Notes under the pieces: model-generated
Seen by the model: only the letters and a program-made list of their open reading frames with translations
Told to the model about the DNA's origin: nothing
Database searches by the model: none
Shown here: positions 20,554 to 30,550 of the stretch, one piece after another
Layout of the letters: each line of letters starts with the position of its first letter
Numbering within the stretch: the stretch's first letter is position 1
Translations under genes and position numbers: made by a program
Assembly: GCA_033557685.1 (NCBI GenBank)
Contig: JAWQRN010000329.1
Location: 1 to 31,331, forward strand
From: Sperchopsis tessellata
Taxonomy: Eukaryota > Arthropoda > Insecta > Coleoptera > Hydrophilidae
Direction of reading: 5' to 3'
DNA: 31,331 nt

Positions 20554-20607
<54 letters not shown>
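20554..20607. repeat. (TA)n microsatellite
   Basis: Uninterrupted TA dinucleotides for about 27 copies. Confidence 0.95.
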
Positions 20608-20609
<2 letters not shown>

Positions 20610-21986
20610 CACCTCAATGCCAGTTATTGGCAAATAAAATAAAATTTTTTTATTATTTATTTTTGAGCTGCAGAGCAAATTGTCTCCATCTGTCTGTCAC
20701 CGGAGAAAGGTTTGCTATAAATTCTCTCTGCTAATTAGAGATAGTACTCCTTTACGCTACAAGATAGCGGCATTTAGCGCTGAACGGTATAAACGTGTTT
20801 CATTATTCTTTTATATATATATATATATAATATTGTGTAAGTAATGGCTGTTTCATCCTTACTACTTTGCATTTACTTATCATAACTTGTTAGTTTCACC
20901 ACTTTCGATAGTAAAAAGAATGTATTGTAATCACAGAAAATCAACATCTGATTTCAATAGAAATACACGTTTTTGGCATGCTGAAAACAGATTTAGCAGT
21001 CTAGTTTCTTCTAATCTTGAATCTAATGTTGGTTTTGTGACAGGTGTATATTTTAGTTTAGGTGTAGTAGTAGTTGAAATGGTTTTAAAATTAAAATAAC
21101 TAGTACTGAAACAAGTTTTTATTGTGCAATATGTTTATTATATTGGTTTAAACATTTAGTTTAAAATACATTTTAAGCATCCTTAAATAAATTAATATCT
21201 TATGACTATAAACAACAATATGTAAGACTACATGCATATATAACAAAGTAAGCATATACAATATTTTACATATTTTATCAATAATTATTTATTATTGTGT
21301 AAAAGCACTTTCAAGTAAATAATCTGATTTTTATTATACCCTTCACATTTCTTTCATTTTTTTATAAAATTTCTTTCAAAAATATAATTGACTTTAAGGA
21401 ATCTTTATAAACTATATATTATATTAAATCAATGATTTGGCACTAAGTAAAAAAAATATATTTCAATAAAGGGTATTATTTTATTGTCTAGTGTAAAGTA
21501 TAATTTACAATGGATAATAAAAATATTTGAAAGTAATAACTGATAGGAGTTGTTTAAAATTAAAATTGCAAAGGATGGAATGCAGTTGTGGATTTAGGAT
21601 GTAAGAAAAGGCTTTAAAAGTGATAAGCCACTATTATTGGTGTCAGAGGTTTTCAATTTTAAATTGAACTATGTGATAAATAATATGTCACTATTTCCAA
21701 ACCTTGATTGATTGCGATATTTTATGAAAAAATTAAAATAATGCGTTCTATTTAGTTTAATAAATATAACATTTACCATTCCTCTTTATACTAATATGAT
21801 ATTAGTTACACTTTTATATGACGTGTATTTTACTTCTTAAACATGATGCACGCAATGATTTTGAAATGTATTGTATTTTTGTTTGGAAGAGGTTAGAGTT
21901 TTATCATATTAATAAATCAGTTCACAGACACTGCCTCTTTTATATTCTCACTACAAGTTATATTTCTGAGTTCGAAGACCGTGACC

Positions 21987-22022
21987 CAAGTTCACAACAA
22001 AAATCTTATTGTTGTGAACTTG
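21987..22022. repeat. 14-bp perfect inverted repeat, 8-nt loop
   Basis: CAAGTTCACAACAA at 21987-22000 is the exact complement of 22009-22022, with an 8-base AT-rich loop. The flanks show weak further complementarity. It is not followed by a poly-T run and its role is unknown. Confidence 0.85.
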
Positions 22023-22164
22023 CGTCTCGCATAGATCAAATTCTGATGATTTAAATGTGTAGTTTTTAAAGATTTTTTAAACAAAAACTAATTTTTTACA
22101 ACTGTAAACAAATTATGATGACAGTCATGTTCAATAGTTAAAGTTCACTCTATAGCATATAGTA

Positions 22165-22421
22165 TTTTAGGGTAGTGGTTCCCAACCTTTTTGTACTGAA
22201 GAGCAAATTTATAGTTGCTAAAATGACTTACTTCTCTATAAAAAATAATTTTGTTCTTAAAGAATGAGCACCTTTTTTTGTAGTTAAGTACTAAATATTT
22301 AAATTATATATTTTTTAAAAATGTATTTTCTTAATGTAAAATCTATTTCCTATTTTTGAATTTATTAGGGAACAAGCGGAAAAAGTTGCTGAGGTTCACA
22401 TTGGGAATCACTGTAGTAGGG
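22165..22421. mobile_element. hAT MITE with target-site duplication
   Basis: The element spans 22173-22413 (241 bp). The left end TAGTGGTTCCCAACCTTTTT and the right end, read on the minus strand as CAGTGATTCCCAATGTGAAC, are diverged copies of the common hAT terminus CAGTGGTTCCCAACC. Flanking 8-mers TTTTAGGG (22165-22172) and TAGTAGGG (22414-22421) agree at 6 of 8 positions, the length expected for hAT. The interior is AT-rich and non-coding. Confidence 0.78.
22361..22366 (-). promoter_or_regulatory. Ist1: Candidate IST1 poly(A) signal inside MITE
   Basis: The minus strand reads AATAAA 110 bases past the IST1 stop codon. It is the first canonical signal downstream of the stop and lies inside the hAT MITE. 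Variant signals nearer the stop cannot be excluded. Confidence 0.45.
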
Positions 22422-22475
22422 TATATGTAAAAAACAAATCTAAAATATTTTATCCTATATTTCTTTCATAAAGTT

Positions 22476-22664
22476 TTATTTCTTCTTCTTCAACTCTTCA
22501 AATCGACGAGTTAAATCATCAAAATCTATGTCTTCCGAACGTCCTCCTACTTGGCTACCTCCTCCAACACTATCTGAAGGTACAGATGGTAGCTCAGGTA
22601 GATCAGGATAGGCATCATTATTAATTTTTGACCTTGGTTGGGGTTTTGGAGGTTGTTCTTTATT
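22476..22664 (-). CDS. Ist1: IST1 last exon: MIT-interacting motifs
   Basis: Sixty-two codons and TAA after acceptor TTATAG. It encodes NKEQPPKPQPRSK, then LPELPSVP (MIM2-like) and SEDIDFDDLTRRFEELKKKK (MIM1-like, D..L..R...LK), both nearly identical to the human C-terminus. These bind MIT domains such as that of VPS4 in the known family. Confidence 0.96.
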   Translation of the reverse strand, partial: NKEQPPKPQPRSKINNDAYPDLPELPSVPSDSVGGGSQVGGRSEDIDFDDLTRRFEELKKKK

Positions 22665-25600
22665 CTATAAATTAAGTGCATATTAAATTGTGAAATAATA
22701 TAAATTGCTACTTGTTACAACCAACCTGTAGATTTTCATCTGGTGATGTGGAATTGTATGGTGGAGGGCCAAATTCCTTGGTACAAGAAAATATAGTTAA
22801 TATGTTTTTAGAATATACACCACTAAAAGTAGAACTGAGAAACCTTCAACTAATAATTAACTGTTAAATTTTTTTTAAATTTTTCAATTGCAATTCATTC
22901 CTACATATAATAAATAAAATTGAGGACTCCATATGACTCTTGCATAACTAAAATTGTTTTAGAATAATCTTAACAGCCAATAATAAATTCTAGTATTTGC
23001 CAATTATATCCAAATGACAAAAATCCTGTATTGGGCTATTCAAGTTATATTTATGTGGAGGTGTTGTTGGAACAGTCATTCTAACATCAATTAAGTGGAG
23101 ACTGCTTTCAGAAGTAACAGTACCAAACTACGACTGTTTGCACTTGTTTCAATAAGCACAACAAAAGTAGTAGAATGAACTTCACTATATTGTTGAAAAT
23201 TAAAACAAAGGAAATATGCATGCTAAACATTTTTGATGTTATACTCACTCCAAATGCATTATTGGATTCTTTAGATTCAAAACCTGGAGGAATATTGTAC
23301 GAAAATGGGGCACCATATGGAATATGTGTTGGTGGGGCGGTAGGATCTTCTCCAACTGGTGGTGGAGGACCATTTGGGTTTGGATTCATTGGCTGTAATT
23401 AACAATACATTATTTGTATATAACAATTATCAATTATTTAACTAAATTAAATGTAAAAATTATTAAGAAGTTTAGAAAGAAGACATGCATTAAACATTTA
23501 GAAATAGGCTTTTAAAGAAAAATCAGAGAGATGAAACAGCCTGGCTAAGAGTTTATATTTTTTTTAGTGTTTGTGATTATACAAGTGTTAAAATATGTTA
23601 ATATATCCAGTTTGTGCAAAGGGAAACTGTATGGAAAATAATGATTTATAATAAATAATAATTTATACCCAAAACTAAATTTAATTTGTTGTTTTCATTG
23701 TTTGGTTTAGGTTAGAACGATTCTAAATTATAATTATTCTAAATAAATTTATAAGATGCAATCTATTACGCCCTACAACTTTTGTATTTAAAGTTTATTA
23801 AAAAAATCAATAGTTTAGTGGTTATCATCTGAAACATGTAAAAGTGTGCACTCCTTGACTCTGGACCATTATTTTCATAATTGTCAAAAAATGTAAACAA
23901 TAAAAAAAATTTCATTCAACTTGGTTTTATTAGTGTCTATAATACAATAATATTGATCGGACGATGAGATTCTTGACTCGCTATGTCGATGAGTCTGTAT
24001 TGCAGGACGAATTGATTGTCTAGAGCCGAAGAGTGCACCGTTTCACGTTTTAGATCAAATACTTGTAATTGTTTAAATTTTTTTACATTTAAAAAATTTT
24101 TATAACACACTGGCCCCAGACGTCAACCAGCAGAATCATGTAATGTGTTGTAAGTTGTAGTTTGACAAATATAGGTTTTTACAACTTATTATATGTTATA
24201 CTTACAGGGTAAGCAAATGGCGTAGGTAATGGAGGTGGTTGAGGATAACCTATAAATCCCATTGGCATTGGGGTTCCTCCTCCACCTCCTAGGTTGTTTT
24301 TGTCACTAAGGTCAATTAGTACTCCATCTGAAAGTTAAGATAAAGTTTTCAACAGTTGTACATTGGTATAGGTAATAGTTTTACCTTGTTCTAGGCTCAT
24401 AATTTGTGGATCGGGTTCATATGGGATGTTGTAGCACTTTGCAATCTCTATTATATATTTTTCGACAAGTAGCTTAGGTGGACTTTGTATTGAAAGTTTA
24501 TGTTTCAATTTCTGACTAATGGTTTGGACAGATTCATTATGGCATGCATCTGCATACGGTTTACCATATTTTGATGTTAACAAATCTTGTATTACTTTCA
24601 ATTCCTAAAAAAAATGTAATTTTATTATCTAAAATGGTAATTAAATCAATGTAAATGAAATTAATTTAAAAAATATTCTGAAATATTTATTATTTGAGTA
24701 TTATGTCACTGTTTAGTCTGTAAGGAAAAGAGTATAAGATGATAAGGAAAAGGAAATAGAATTACAAATAGTGGGATAGTAAGTACTGGAGAGAAAACTA
24801 TATAATAATAAAATGTATGCTTTTTTTAATAGATATTCAGAAGCCACAGACAAGCGTGATATGGAAGGTAATTCAGTATGGAACAATGAAGAATTTCAAA
24901 TGAAACGTTAACCAAATGGACGTAGTTATTAGATACCTAAGAATCATGAAAGTATCGATAGCAATATTAATTACCATTGGCACTGCAAGTACGCATGTTG
25001 AAGCTAGGTCCAAATTTGTAGGGAAATAGTGTTTTAATAGAACTGCTATGCATTGCCACGTTAAATGCACCTTTCGCCTTTGGTTAACATGGGTCTCAAT
25101 TTCAGGTATGAGAGAGTTTGCTATTTCTGTTAGGAGTATTTGTAAAGACTAGGAGTTAAGGAAATATGATTTACATGCAGCAGTCACATTGCTGCTAAGA
25201 ACATGGAAAAGATTTAAAGGTAATAGTGTATAATAGTAAATAACCAACCAATATAAGTGTAAGTGAATACCTTGTAAAATAGCAAGGGAGGATGATGAGA
25301 TGGACATTAAAATGTATCACAAATGGATATCCTGTACAATTTAAATATTGTTTACGGACACGGTAATATAGATATATATATATTAGATATCATATTAAAC
25401 CAGACAACATTTAGCTTACCAAATATAGGACAAGAATAGGTAGAAACGTTTCCCATTTGGTAAAATGTTGCAGAACCAGAAATGGCAAAGCAATAAAAAT
25501 GGCATTATTTAAAAGATAAAAGCACAAAGAGTCATATTACATTTTATCAAAATGTAAAACTTATAAGTTAATAAAAAAATTTCTCAACCACCTTCCAAAT

Positions 25601-25899
25601 TGTAAATACGCGCTTTTAATATTTTAATCAATTGCATAAAAATAAAGAATTGCAATTTGGTTAACACCTCTAGGTTAAAAGTGGAACTTAAATGTATTTT
25701 TTAATAATATTGAAATTTTATCAATAGTACACAAACCTGCACATCGCTTTGTAGTCTTGGAGCAACCCATATAATACTTGAAATAGGTTCCGAAAGACCT
25801 TCATCCAATTCTTTCATCTGTGTTATCATACCAAACCTTGCTAACAATAAATCACAATACATTTCTACCACTTCCATAGCTTCCACTAAATAATCTTCT
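22476..25899 (-). CDS. Ist1: IST1 (ESCRT-III associated), 3' six exons, 5' partial
   Basis: IST1 is an ESCRT-III-like protein that binds CHMP1 and recruits VPS4, LIP5 and MIT-domain proteins in endosomal sorting and cytokinetic abscission. Six exons (25899-25737, 24604-24385, 24327-24206, 23392-23249, 22776-22726, 22664-22476) join in frame to 295 residues and TAA. The order is the helical ESCRT-III-like domain (EDYLVEAMEVVEMYCDLLLA, MKELDEGLSEPISSIIWVAP, PPKLLVEKYIIEIAKCYNIP, about residues 1-110), a Gly/Pro/Asn-rich linker, then two MIT-interacting motifs (LPELPSVP and DDLTRRFEELKKKK) at the end. Human IST1 is about 365 residues, so roughly 60 N-terminal residues (the first basic helix) lie beyond the window. 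No stops occur within the exons and all phases agree, so the gene appears functional. Confidence 0.96.
22726..22776 (-). CDS. Ist1: IST1 51-bp small exon
   Basis: Seventeen codons, phase 0 at both ends: EFGPPPYNSTSPDENLQ, flanked by acceptor ACCAAG and donor GTTGGT. The PPPYNS part parallels the PPSYES segment of human IST1. The non-consensus donor makes this exon slightly less certain; skipping it would keep the frame. Confidence 0.75.
22777..23248 (-). other. IST1 472-bp intron
   Basis: Donor GTGAGT to acceptor CCAAG. AT-rich, with no further exon or repeat recognised. Confidence 0.7.
23249..23392 (-). CDS. Ist1: IST1 exon: Pro/Asn/Gly-rich linker
   Basis: Forty-eight codons, phase 0 at both ends, after acceptor ATTACAG; it encodes PMNPNPNGPPPPVGEDP and PYGAPFSYNIPPGFESKE. 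The APFSYNIPPG part parallels TPFSYPLPKG in human IST1, anchoring the linker to the family. Confidence 0.9.
23393..24205 (-). other. IST1 0.8-kb intron
   Basis: Donor GTAAGT at 24205. AT-rich; a slightly GC-richer patch at about 23955-24050 was not identified. No gene seen. Confidence 0.7.
24206..24327 (-). CDS. Ist1: IST1 exon: DLIDL and Gly/Pro linker
   Basis: It completes the split codon as Asp and reads DGVLIDLSDKNN, then GGGGG and PMPMGFIGYPQPPPLPTP, ending in phase 0. The LIDLSD start corresponds to the TDLIDVGF segment of the human protein that follows the helical domain. Confidence 0.92.
24385..24604 (-). CDS. Ist1: IST1 exon: helices of ESCRT-III-like domain
   Basis: Seventy-three codons plus one base after acceptor TTTTTAG. 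It encodes ELKVIQDLLTSKYGKPYADA, VQTISQKLKHKLSIQSPPK and LVEKYIIEIAKCYNIPYEPD, aligning residue by residue with human IST1. The 57-bp intron that follows it is the shortest in the gene. Confidence 0.96.
24605..25736 (-). other. IST1 1.1-kb intron
   Basis: Donor GTTTGT at 25736. AT-rich with no recognised gene; the 65-codon frame at 24873-25070 has no features. Possible decayed repeat around 25090-25300, not identified. Confidence 0.6.
25737..25899 (-). CDS. Ist1: IST1 exon: EDYLVEAME core
   Basis: It begins with the last base of an Arg codon after acceptor CATTTTAG, so an upstream exon must supply two bases. It encodes EDYLVEAMEVVEMYCDLLLA, RFGMITQMKELDEGLSEPIS and WVAPRLQSDVQ, the best conserved part of IST1. 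It ends in phase 0. Confidence 0.97.
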
Positions 25900-26317
25900 C
25901 TAAAATGGATAAAAAACAATTTTTAAAAATATTTGATTTAATGCGCTGGGGAGAAAATTGAAATGGATTATATAGAATAGGATGTATTGTAGTACTTTGG
26001 GTATATAGGTAAAGAGCAAGTGAATAGCTTAATTCATATTTATTTACTGGTAAATTAATAGATTCTGTTCATGGTAAATCTATGTATTCTGTGTTGTAAT
26101 TTTGTTCTTTAAATGGATATAATAATTTTACCTTACTACATGTATGTACTTTTAATTTGAACTAATTATTAATAATAGCAATTCTCTAATAATGTTTCAA
26201 GTTCATTAATAATTATGTTATTAAAGTGGTGATTCAATGAAGATACTATCAGCCATTATTCCAGTGGTGTGGAACATTTTTCAATTCTTTGTTTATTTTA
26301 TATACAGAGTCTTTATA
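25900..26317 (-). other. IST1 upstream intron, AT-rich
   Basis: Start of the long intron that runs to the right end of the window. No N-terminal IST1 exon was found here or further right. Confidence 0.6.
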
Positions 26318-26455
26318 TCTAGACCTTCCTTGTCTCATCTGTCACTGGGTATTCATTTTGTCTAATGTTATTTCTCGGCTACCACAAGGTTAATTCCTTT
26401 GACCATCGATGATCTGCTCATTTCCACTTTTGCATCTTCACTGTCCTTCACTAGA
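26318..26455 (-). repeat. LINE 3' fragment, first copy
   Basis: It closely matches 26890-27030 (shared CCACAAGGTTAATTCCTTTG followed by ACCATCGATGAT), but lacks about 21 bases present in the second copy. The minus-strand reading PRNNIRQNEYPVTD parallels PRDNVRPRLRPTVRW of the second copy. Confidence 0.7.
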
Positions 26456-26572
26456 CACATCATCTCAGGTAAAACACACTGACCAAAAAGGCATTCTTAC
26501 AAACCCAAAGAACAGGCAGGCCTTTGTTAGGGATATAGCACTATTGATAACATTCACATGGTGCGTGAATTG

Positions 26573-26588
26573 ATATATATATAATTAC

Positions 26589-26645
<57 letters not shown>

Positions 26646-26662
26646 TATGTGATATATATGCT
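26573..26662. repeat. TA-rich microsatellite
   Basis: A long TA tract with a few G interruptions near its ends, between the two LINE fragments. Confidence 0.9.
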
Positions 26663-26778
26663 AAGACTAGAGAAGAGTCCTGGTATCAAAAGAAAGATGG
26701 AAGGTTTTGATAAAAATTGCTTTGTTTTATTCAACAGAATGATGTTTTGCCATCCAGATAATGTCATCAACATCACAA

Positions 26779-27060
26779 TCAGCCGTTATTTATCCACTGC
26801 TGGTTGAAGGCCTTTGAAAGTTCTTTCCACTCGCCACGGTTTTGCGTTCTTCTCATTCACATGACTCCCAAATAACTTCTGAGTTTTCTGCCCCATCTGA
26901 CAGTGGGTCTAAGTCTTGGTCTTACATTGTCTCTTGGCTTCCACAAGGTTAATTCCTTTGACCATCGATGATTTGCTCACCTTTCAAGATGACCTGCACA
27001 TTTCCACTTTTGCATTTCCGCTGGCCCTATAACATCCCTGACCTTAGTCTACCTTCTTAA
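26779..27060 (-). pseudogene. LINE ORF2 C-terminal fragment
   Basis: The minus strand reads PRDNVRPRLRPTVRWGRKL (about 26952-26895), then RTQNRGEWKELSKAF and NQQWINNG, with its stop at 26781-26779. This is the common ending of a class of arthropod LINE proteins (…NRxEWKxLxxAFxQQW…). At least one internal stop is present. Confidence 0.8.
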
Positions 27061-27424
27061 CCACGCATAGCGCCTTCTATCACTACTTCTCAAATCCATC
27101 ATGTACCTCTCAATACTTAAAAATTATTAGATAAATAATACCTCATTATTTTTAAATAAAACCTCTCAATACTTCTTTGTGTTGTTTGGACTCTCACTAC
27201 CTTATGTCTTCACTGCAAAATACATAGATCAACAACCCTAGGTTTCAAACACAAAGGCATCTGCGATTTAAATAAATTGCCTAGGCATTTAGTTTTACTC
27301 CATGCAAGCTTTGTTCTTAGTGATATCTCTAAAGAAATATTGTTCATCTTAACCATTTAATTAACATTATCGTTGATTTTGAGATTTAATGGTTTTGTGT
27401 CTAAATAAAAGTCATTACTTTCTT
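27061..27424. other. No gene seen
   Basis: AT-rich sequence between two retroelement fragments; it may include the 5' edge of the Jockey-like element, but no ORF1 coding was recognised before about 27425. Confidence 0.5.
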
Positions 27425-27427
27425 TAA

Positions 27428-27736
27428 ACACACCCTGCCAACTATAGAGGATGTGTCATAGCCAAAGAATTACAAAAAAGACAAGATGATGCTTCTAAAG
27501 CTAAAAAGCCGACCTCCCAATCGAAGTCATTTAATTCCAATAAAGTTAATGTAGGGACCTCCTACGCGCAGGCGACTGACAATAAACAGCCCGCTACAGA
27601 AACAACAACTACACAAAAAGAGAAGACCTCAATGCTGCAAATGATGCAAAGTGCGATGTAGATGCTGGGCGAGGTAAATGTAAGACGTGATAAACTTGAA
27701 GTCAGGAGCACTGGTGCTATTCTTAAGAAGAAATAA
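27428..27736 (+). pseudogene. Jockey ORF1 (gag-like) C-terminal end
   Basis: The frame reads HPANYRGCVIAKELQKRQDD, then SYAQATDNKQPATETTT and EKTSMLQMMQSAM, with an in-frame TAG at 27657-27659 before the natural-looking stop at 27734. HPANYRGC is the usual sequence after the zinc knuckles of Jockey/X-element ORF1 proteins, which bind the element RNA. Confidence 0.8.
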
Positions 27737-27739
27737 GTT

Positions 27740-28590
27740 ATGTATCAGCGAGACCTAAGGATTGCTATATGGAATTCCAACGGAATTCTGAACAAAAAAC
27801 AAGAACTGGAGGCGTTCTTAAATTCTCAATGTACTGACGTATGTCTCGTCTGAGAAATACACTTAACAATGCAATCTTTCCTAAGAATCAGAGGGTATAA
27901 AGTATATCACACTATCCATCCGGATAACCAGGCTAGGGGTGGTAGTGCGGTCATAATTAAAGAATGTCGTCTACCGTGAAGATACAATTCACCATGGTTG
28001 GTGCTAAATCTACCAAACAAAATTTAATGGTTGGAGCAATATACTGTCCACCCAGACATAATCTCAAGAAAAATTACTTTACAAGACTCCTGCAACATTC
28101 TAGTGAAAGATTCATTGTGGGAGATGTAAAACATGTGGACTGGGGATCCACACTAACCACGACCAAAGGAAGTGAATTAAGGAAGGCTATCCATGAAACT
28201 GGATGCCATTTTCATTCTACTGGTAAACCTACTTATTGGCCTACTGACCGCAATAAAATCCCTGAATAATAGATTTTTTCTTCTCAAGGAAGGTTTTACC
28301 AAATTTTACTGATGTGAAAGAAAGTTTTGATTTGGATTCTGATCACTCTGACATTAAGTGAAACAATAGTTAAGCAAGAAACTCGGTCCTCGTTAGTTAA
28401 CAAAAATACTGATTGGGAAAGCTTTAAAATAGACCTTCATGAGAACATTAACCTGAAAGTCTACCTAAAAACAACAGAGCAATTGGAGGTGGAAAGTGAG
28501 GCGTTTAGCAGGCTAGTTCACGAGGCAGCTTTTAAAAACAGTATAGAAATATCACATATAATCAAAGGAGTTAACTACTAAATGGAGATT
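27740..28590 (+). pseudogene. Jockey ORF2 endonuclease region
   Basis: It starts at MYQRDLRIAIWNSNGILNKK and continues through ARGGSAVIIK, MVGAIYCPPRHNLKKNYF, RFIVGDVKHVDWGS and HSTGKPTYWPTDRNKIPE. It ends in the post-endonuclease linker (TDWESFKIDLHENIN). This is the exonuclease-endonuclease-phosphatase domain that nicks target DNA. GGDFNAKH of active relatives is changed to GDVKHVD, removing catalytic residues. Frame shifts occur near 27855, 27958 and 28270. Confidence 0.85.
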
Positions 28591-29256
28591 AGGGAATTAG
28601 TAGGGGAAAAGAGGAGAGCTAGAAGAAGATGGCAACATACACGAGAGCTGACAAAACCATCTTGAATGATAAGTCACAAAAGCTGCAAAGAGAAATTCAA
28701 AAGCTTAAAGAAGAATCCACTATGTAAAGCCACCAAAAAAAAAGAAGGCCTGTTGCCTCTATCCTCCCAATAAGGAAAGATAATAGTCCTTGGGCTAGAG
28801 ACAATAAGCAAAAGGTTAGGATTTTTGCTGAACATCTAGCAGACATTTTTAAACCTAATCAGATGCAAGTCCAGATCATACTTGATGTCCCCGAAAATCA
28901 TATTTTAGAATAAATTACTCCAGTCACCACAAAGGAACTGACAAAGGAGATTGAGACGAACTTGAATCCAAGAAAGGAGCCCGGATTTGATTTGATCACA
29001 CGAGAAATTCTAAAAAAACTGGCCAGAAAAGGTATAGTCATGCTGCATTCAGACTGAAGCACATTCCCTCCAACTGGAAGGTGGCGGAAGTGATAATGTT
29101 ACCAAAACCTCATCATCTCCAACCTCATCATCTCCAAACTATTCGTGAAACTGTTTCTTAAAAGGTTGACAATTTGAATAAAAAATAATAAACTGATTCC
29201 AGACTATATGTTTGGTTTCAGACAGAAATGTCTATAGGACATAATAGAAAAAACAG
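28591..29256 (+). pseudogene. Jockey ORF2 linker and RT N-terminal part
   Basis: Frame-broken coding: RRARRRWQHTRELTKP, IRKDNSPWARDNKQKV, FAEHLADIFKPNQMQ (about 28828-28865), LTKEIETNLNPRKEPGFDLI and FRLKHIPSNWKVAEVIMLPK (about 29045-29105). These align with the Jockey RT fingers region. Many stops. Confidence 0.8.
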
Positions 29257-29817
29257 GTGTGCTCCGCTGTCTTTCTAGATGTAGCACAAGCATTTGATAG
29301 GGTTTGGTACGAAGGCTTGATCTATAAACTGAATAAAACTCACCCGAAACAATATGTTGAAATTTTAACATCTTATATTTTCAACAGATTATTTAGAATT
29401 AAACAGGATGAATATTCGGACCTCAAAGAAATTTTAGCGGGTATGCCGCAGGGTAGTGTATTGGGACCAGTCCTGTACCTACTCTACACCAATGACATTC
29501 CGGAGATGCATAAAATCACCACACCCACCTTCGCCCATGACACGGCCCTGCTTGCAGTAAGCCAGAATGCTGTCAATGCAACAGAAAAACTGCAAAGAGC
29601 TTGTGACAGAATTATTGACTGGACTAACAACCATAAAATTAAATTGAATGATCTTAAATCCTGCCATATCAGTTATACCAATAATATAGTATCTAATCCA
29701 CCTCCCCTCAATATTAATGGTACTATTGTCCCAATCGAAAACTCAGCCAAATACCTGGATATGACCCTGGATGCGATGCTGCGAAGGAGAGAGAACGTCA
29801 GAAAAAAAGAGGGCTGA
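29257..29817 (+). pseudogene. Jockey ORF2 reverse transcriptase palm ORF
   Basis: The longest open frame in the element (about 186 codons) reads CSAVFLDVAQAFDRVW (first catalytic Asp kept), MPQGSVLGPVLYLLYTNDIP and TFAHDTALLAVSQNA. The catalytic FADD box is FAHD (His codon at 29536-29538). It ends at AKYLDMTLDAMLRRR (AKYLGMTLDxRLRW in relatives). Reverse transcriptase of the Jockey clade, inactive by its active-site change and by stops on both sides. Confidence 0.92.
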
Positions 29818-30212
29818 ACTCGACACCAAATATTAACAACACTATTGGCGCCTGAGTAGGAATTCTAAGTTGTCAGTACAGTATAAGGTTCTTATCTATA
29901 GCCAGATCCTTAAACCTATTTGGCTACGTACGTAATAAGGATATCGTGATCTTGGTATTCTTCTTGTCACGCAGGAAATTAGAAGATATGCAGGGAAGCT
30001 TGAAGCCAGATTGCATCTGCATGATAATGTAGAGGCCCTTAGACTTTTGGACAACCAAAATCTAGTCCGCTGATAACGGAGATCCATGCCATTTGAGCTA
30101 GTGTAGAGTGATAGTGAAAGGCGCGGGGCGCAGGAGTGACAGATTTAAGTGTAGAGTACCAGTTAGAACCAAACCTAGGACGTCTTTGGACATGCTTAAG
30201 AATAATAACCTC
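29818..30212 (+). pseudogene. Jockey ORF2 C-terminal remnant
   Basis: Frame-shifting pieces such as YYWRLSRNSKLSVQYKVLIY, LEARLHLHDNVEALRLLDNQ (about 29998-30057) and SLDMLKNNNL before TAG at 30211-30213 match the C-terminal region and end of Jockey ORF2 proteins. Confidence 0.7.
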
Positions 30213-30240
30213 TAGTTATAAGCTCTGACAAAGAAAAATT

Positions 30241-30550
30241 AATGGTTGGTCACATGTGACCAGTTTTAATAGGATAATAGGAGTAACAAAATTTCTTTAA
30301 CGTTTCGAGGTTACATTTTCCTCTTCATCATTAAATTAAAAAAAATCAAAAAGTCATCTTCCAACACCTGATGAAGATCAACTGATCCACTTGGGTTGAA
30401 ATTTAAGTGTGTCAGACTCGTCGATATAAACGGAAGAGAAGTAATCCAAAAATAAGTTGGCAATCTCCTGACCACCACCCGATTATCGTTCAGAAAAGTT
30501 TTTACACTGTGTACGCAATGCCGAGAAACATACATAATCATGATCATTTT
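30241..30550. repeat. Unclassified repeat with palindrome and GAAAC hairpin
   Basis: It begins with a perfect 16-bp palindrome TGGTCACATGTGACCA (30247-30262). At 30302-30332 the minus strand reads TGATGAAGAGG, a loop, then CCTCGAAAC, the same motif as in the foldback at 2188-2343. A CTGATGA lies on the plus strand at 30369-30375. A 78-codon minus frame across it looks like repeat translation, not a gene. A Penelope-like or SINE-like terminal fragment is possible but unproven. Confidence 0.45.

Larger units (their letters stand above)
20358..22164. other. Intergenic AT-rich stretch
   Basis: It contains two TA tracts (20554-20607 and 20812-20828) around a less AT-rich 200-bp segment, and a strong hairpin at 21987-22022. 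No gene or recognised transposon. The 60-78 codon frames at 20887-21099 and 21818-22054 show no family features. Confidence 0.5.
27425..30240 (+). mobile_element. Jockey-clade LINE, 5'-truncated, inactivated
   Basis: It carries the end of ORF1 (about 27428-27736) and nearly all of ORF2 (27740 to about 30212) with endonuclease, reverse transcriptase and C-terminal region in the order typical of Jockey elements. The ORF1 stop (TAA 27734-27736) and the ORF2 ATG (27740) are 3 bases apart. Most domains are open over 80-190 codons but separated by stops and frameshifts. It sits in the long IST1 intron, antisense to IST1. The 3' end is near 30235 (TTATAAGCTCTGACAAAGAA), without a clear poly-A or target duplication. 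Confidence 0.88.

Noticed and set aside
20549..20734. Open frames made of Tyr-Ile repeats here and at 26585-26807
   Set aside because: Translations of TA microsatellites.
23175..23402. Plus-strand 75-codon frame
   Set aside because: Antisense shadow of the IST1 linker exon.
30302..30332. Active hammerhead ribozyme
   Set aside because: The C of CUGANGA is A here, an extra base precedes stem II, and no stem I pairing is visible; only the resemblance is reported.
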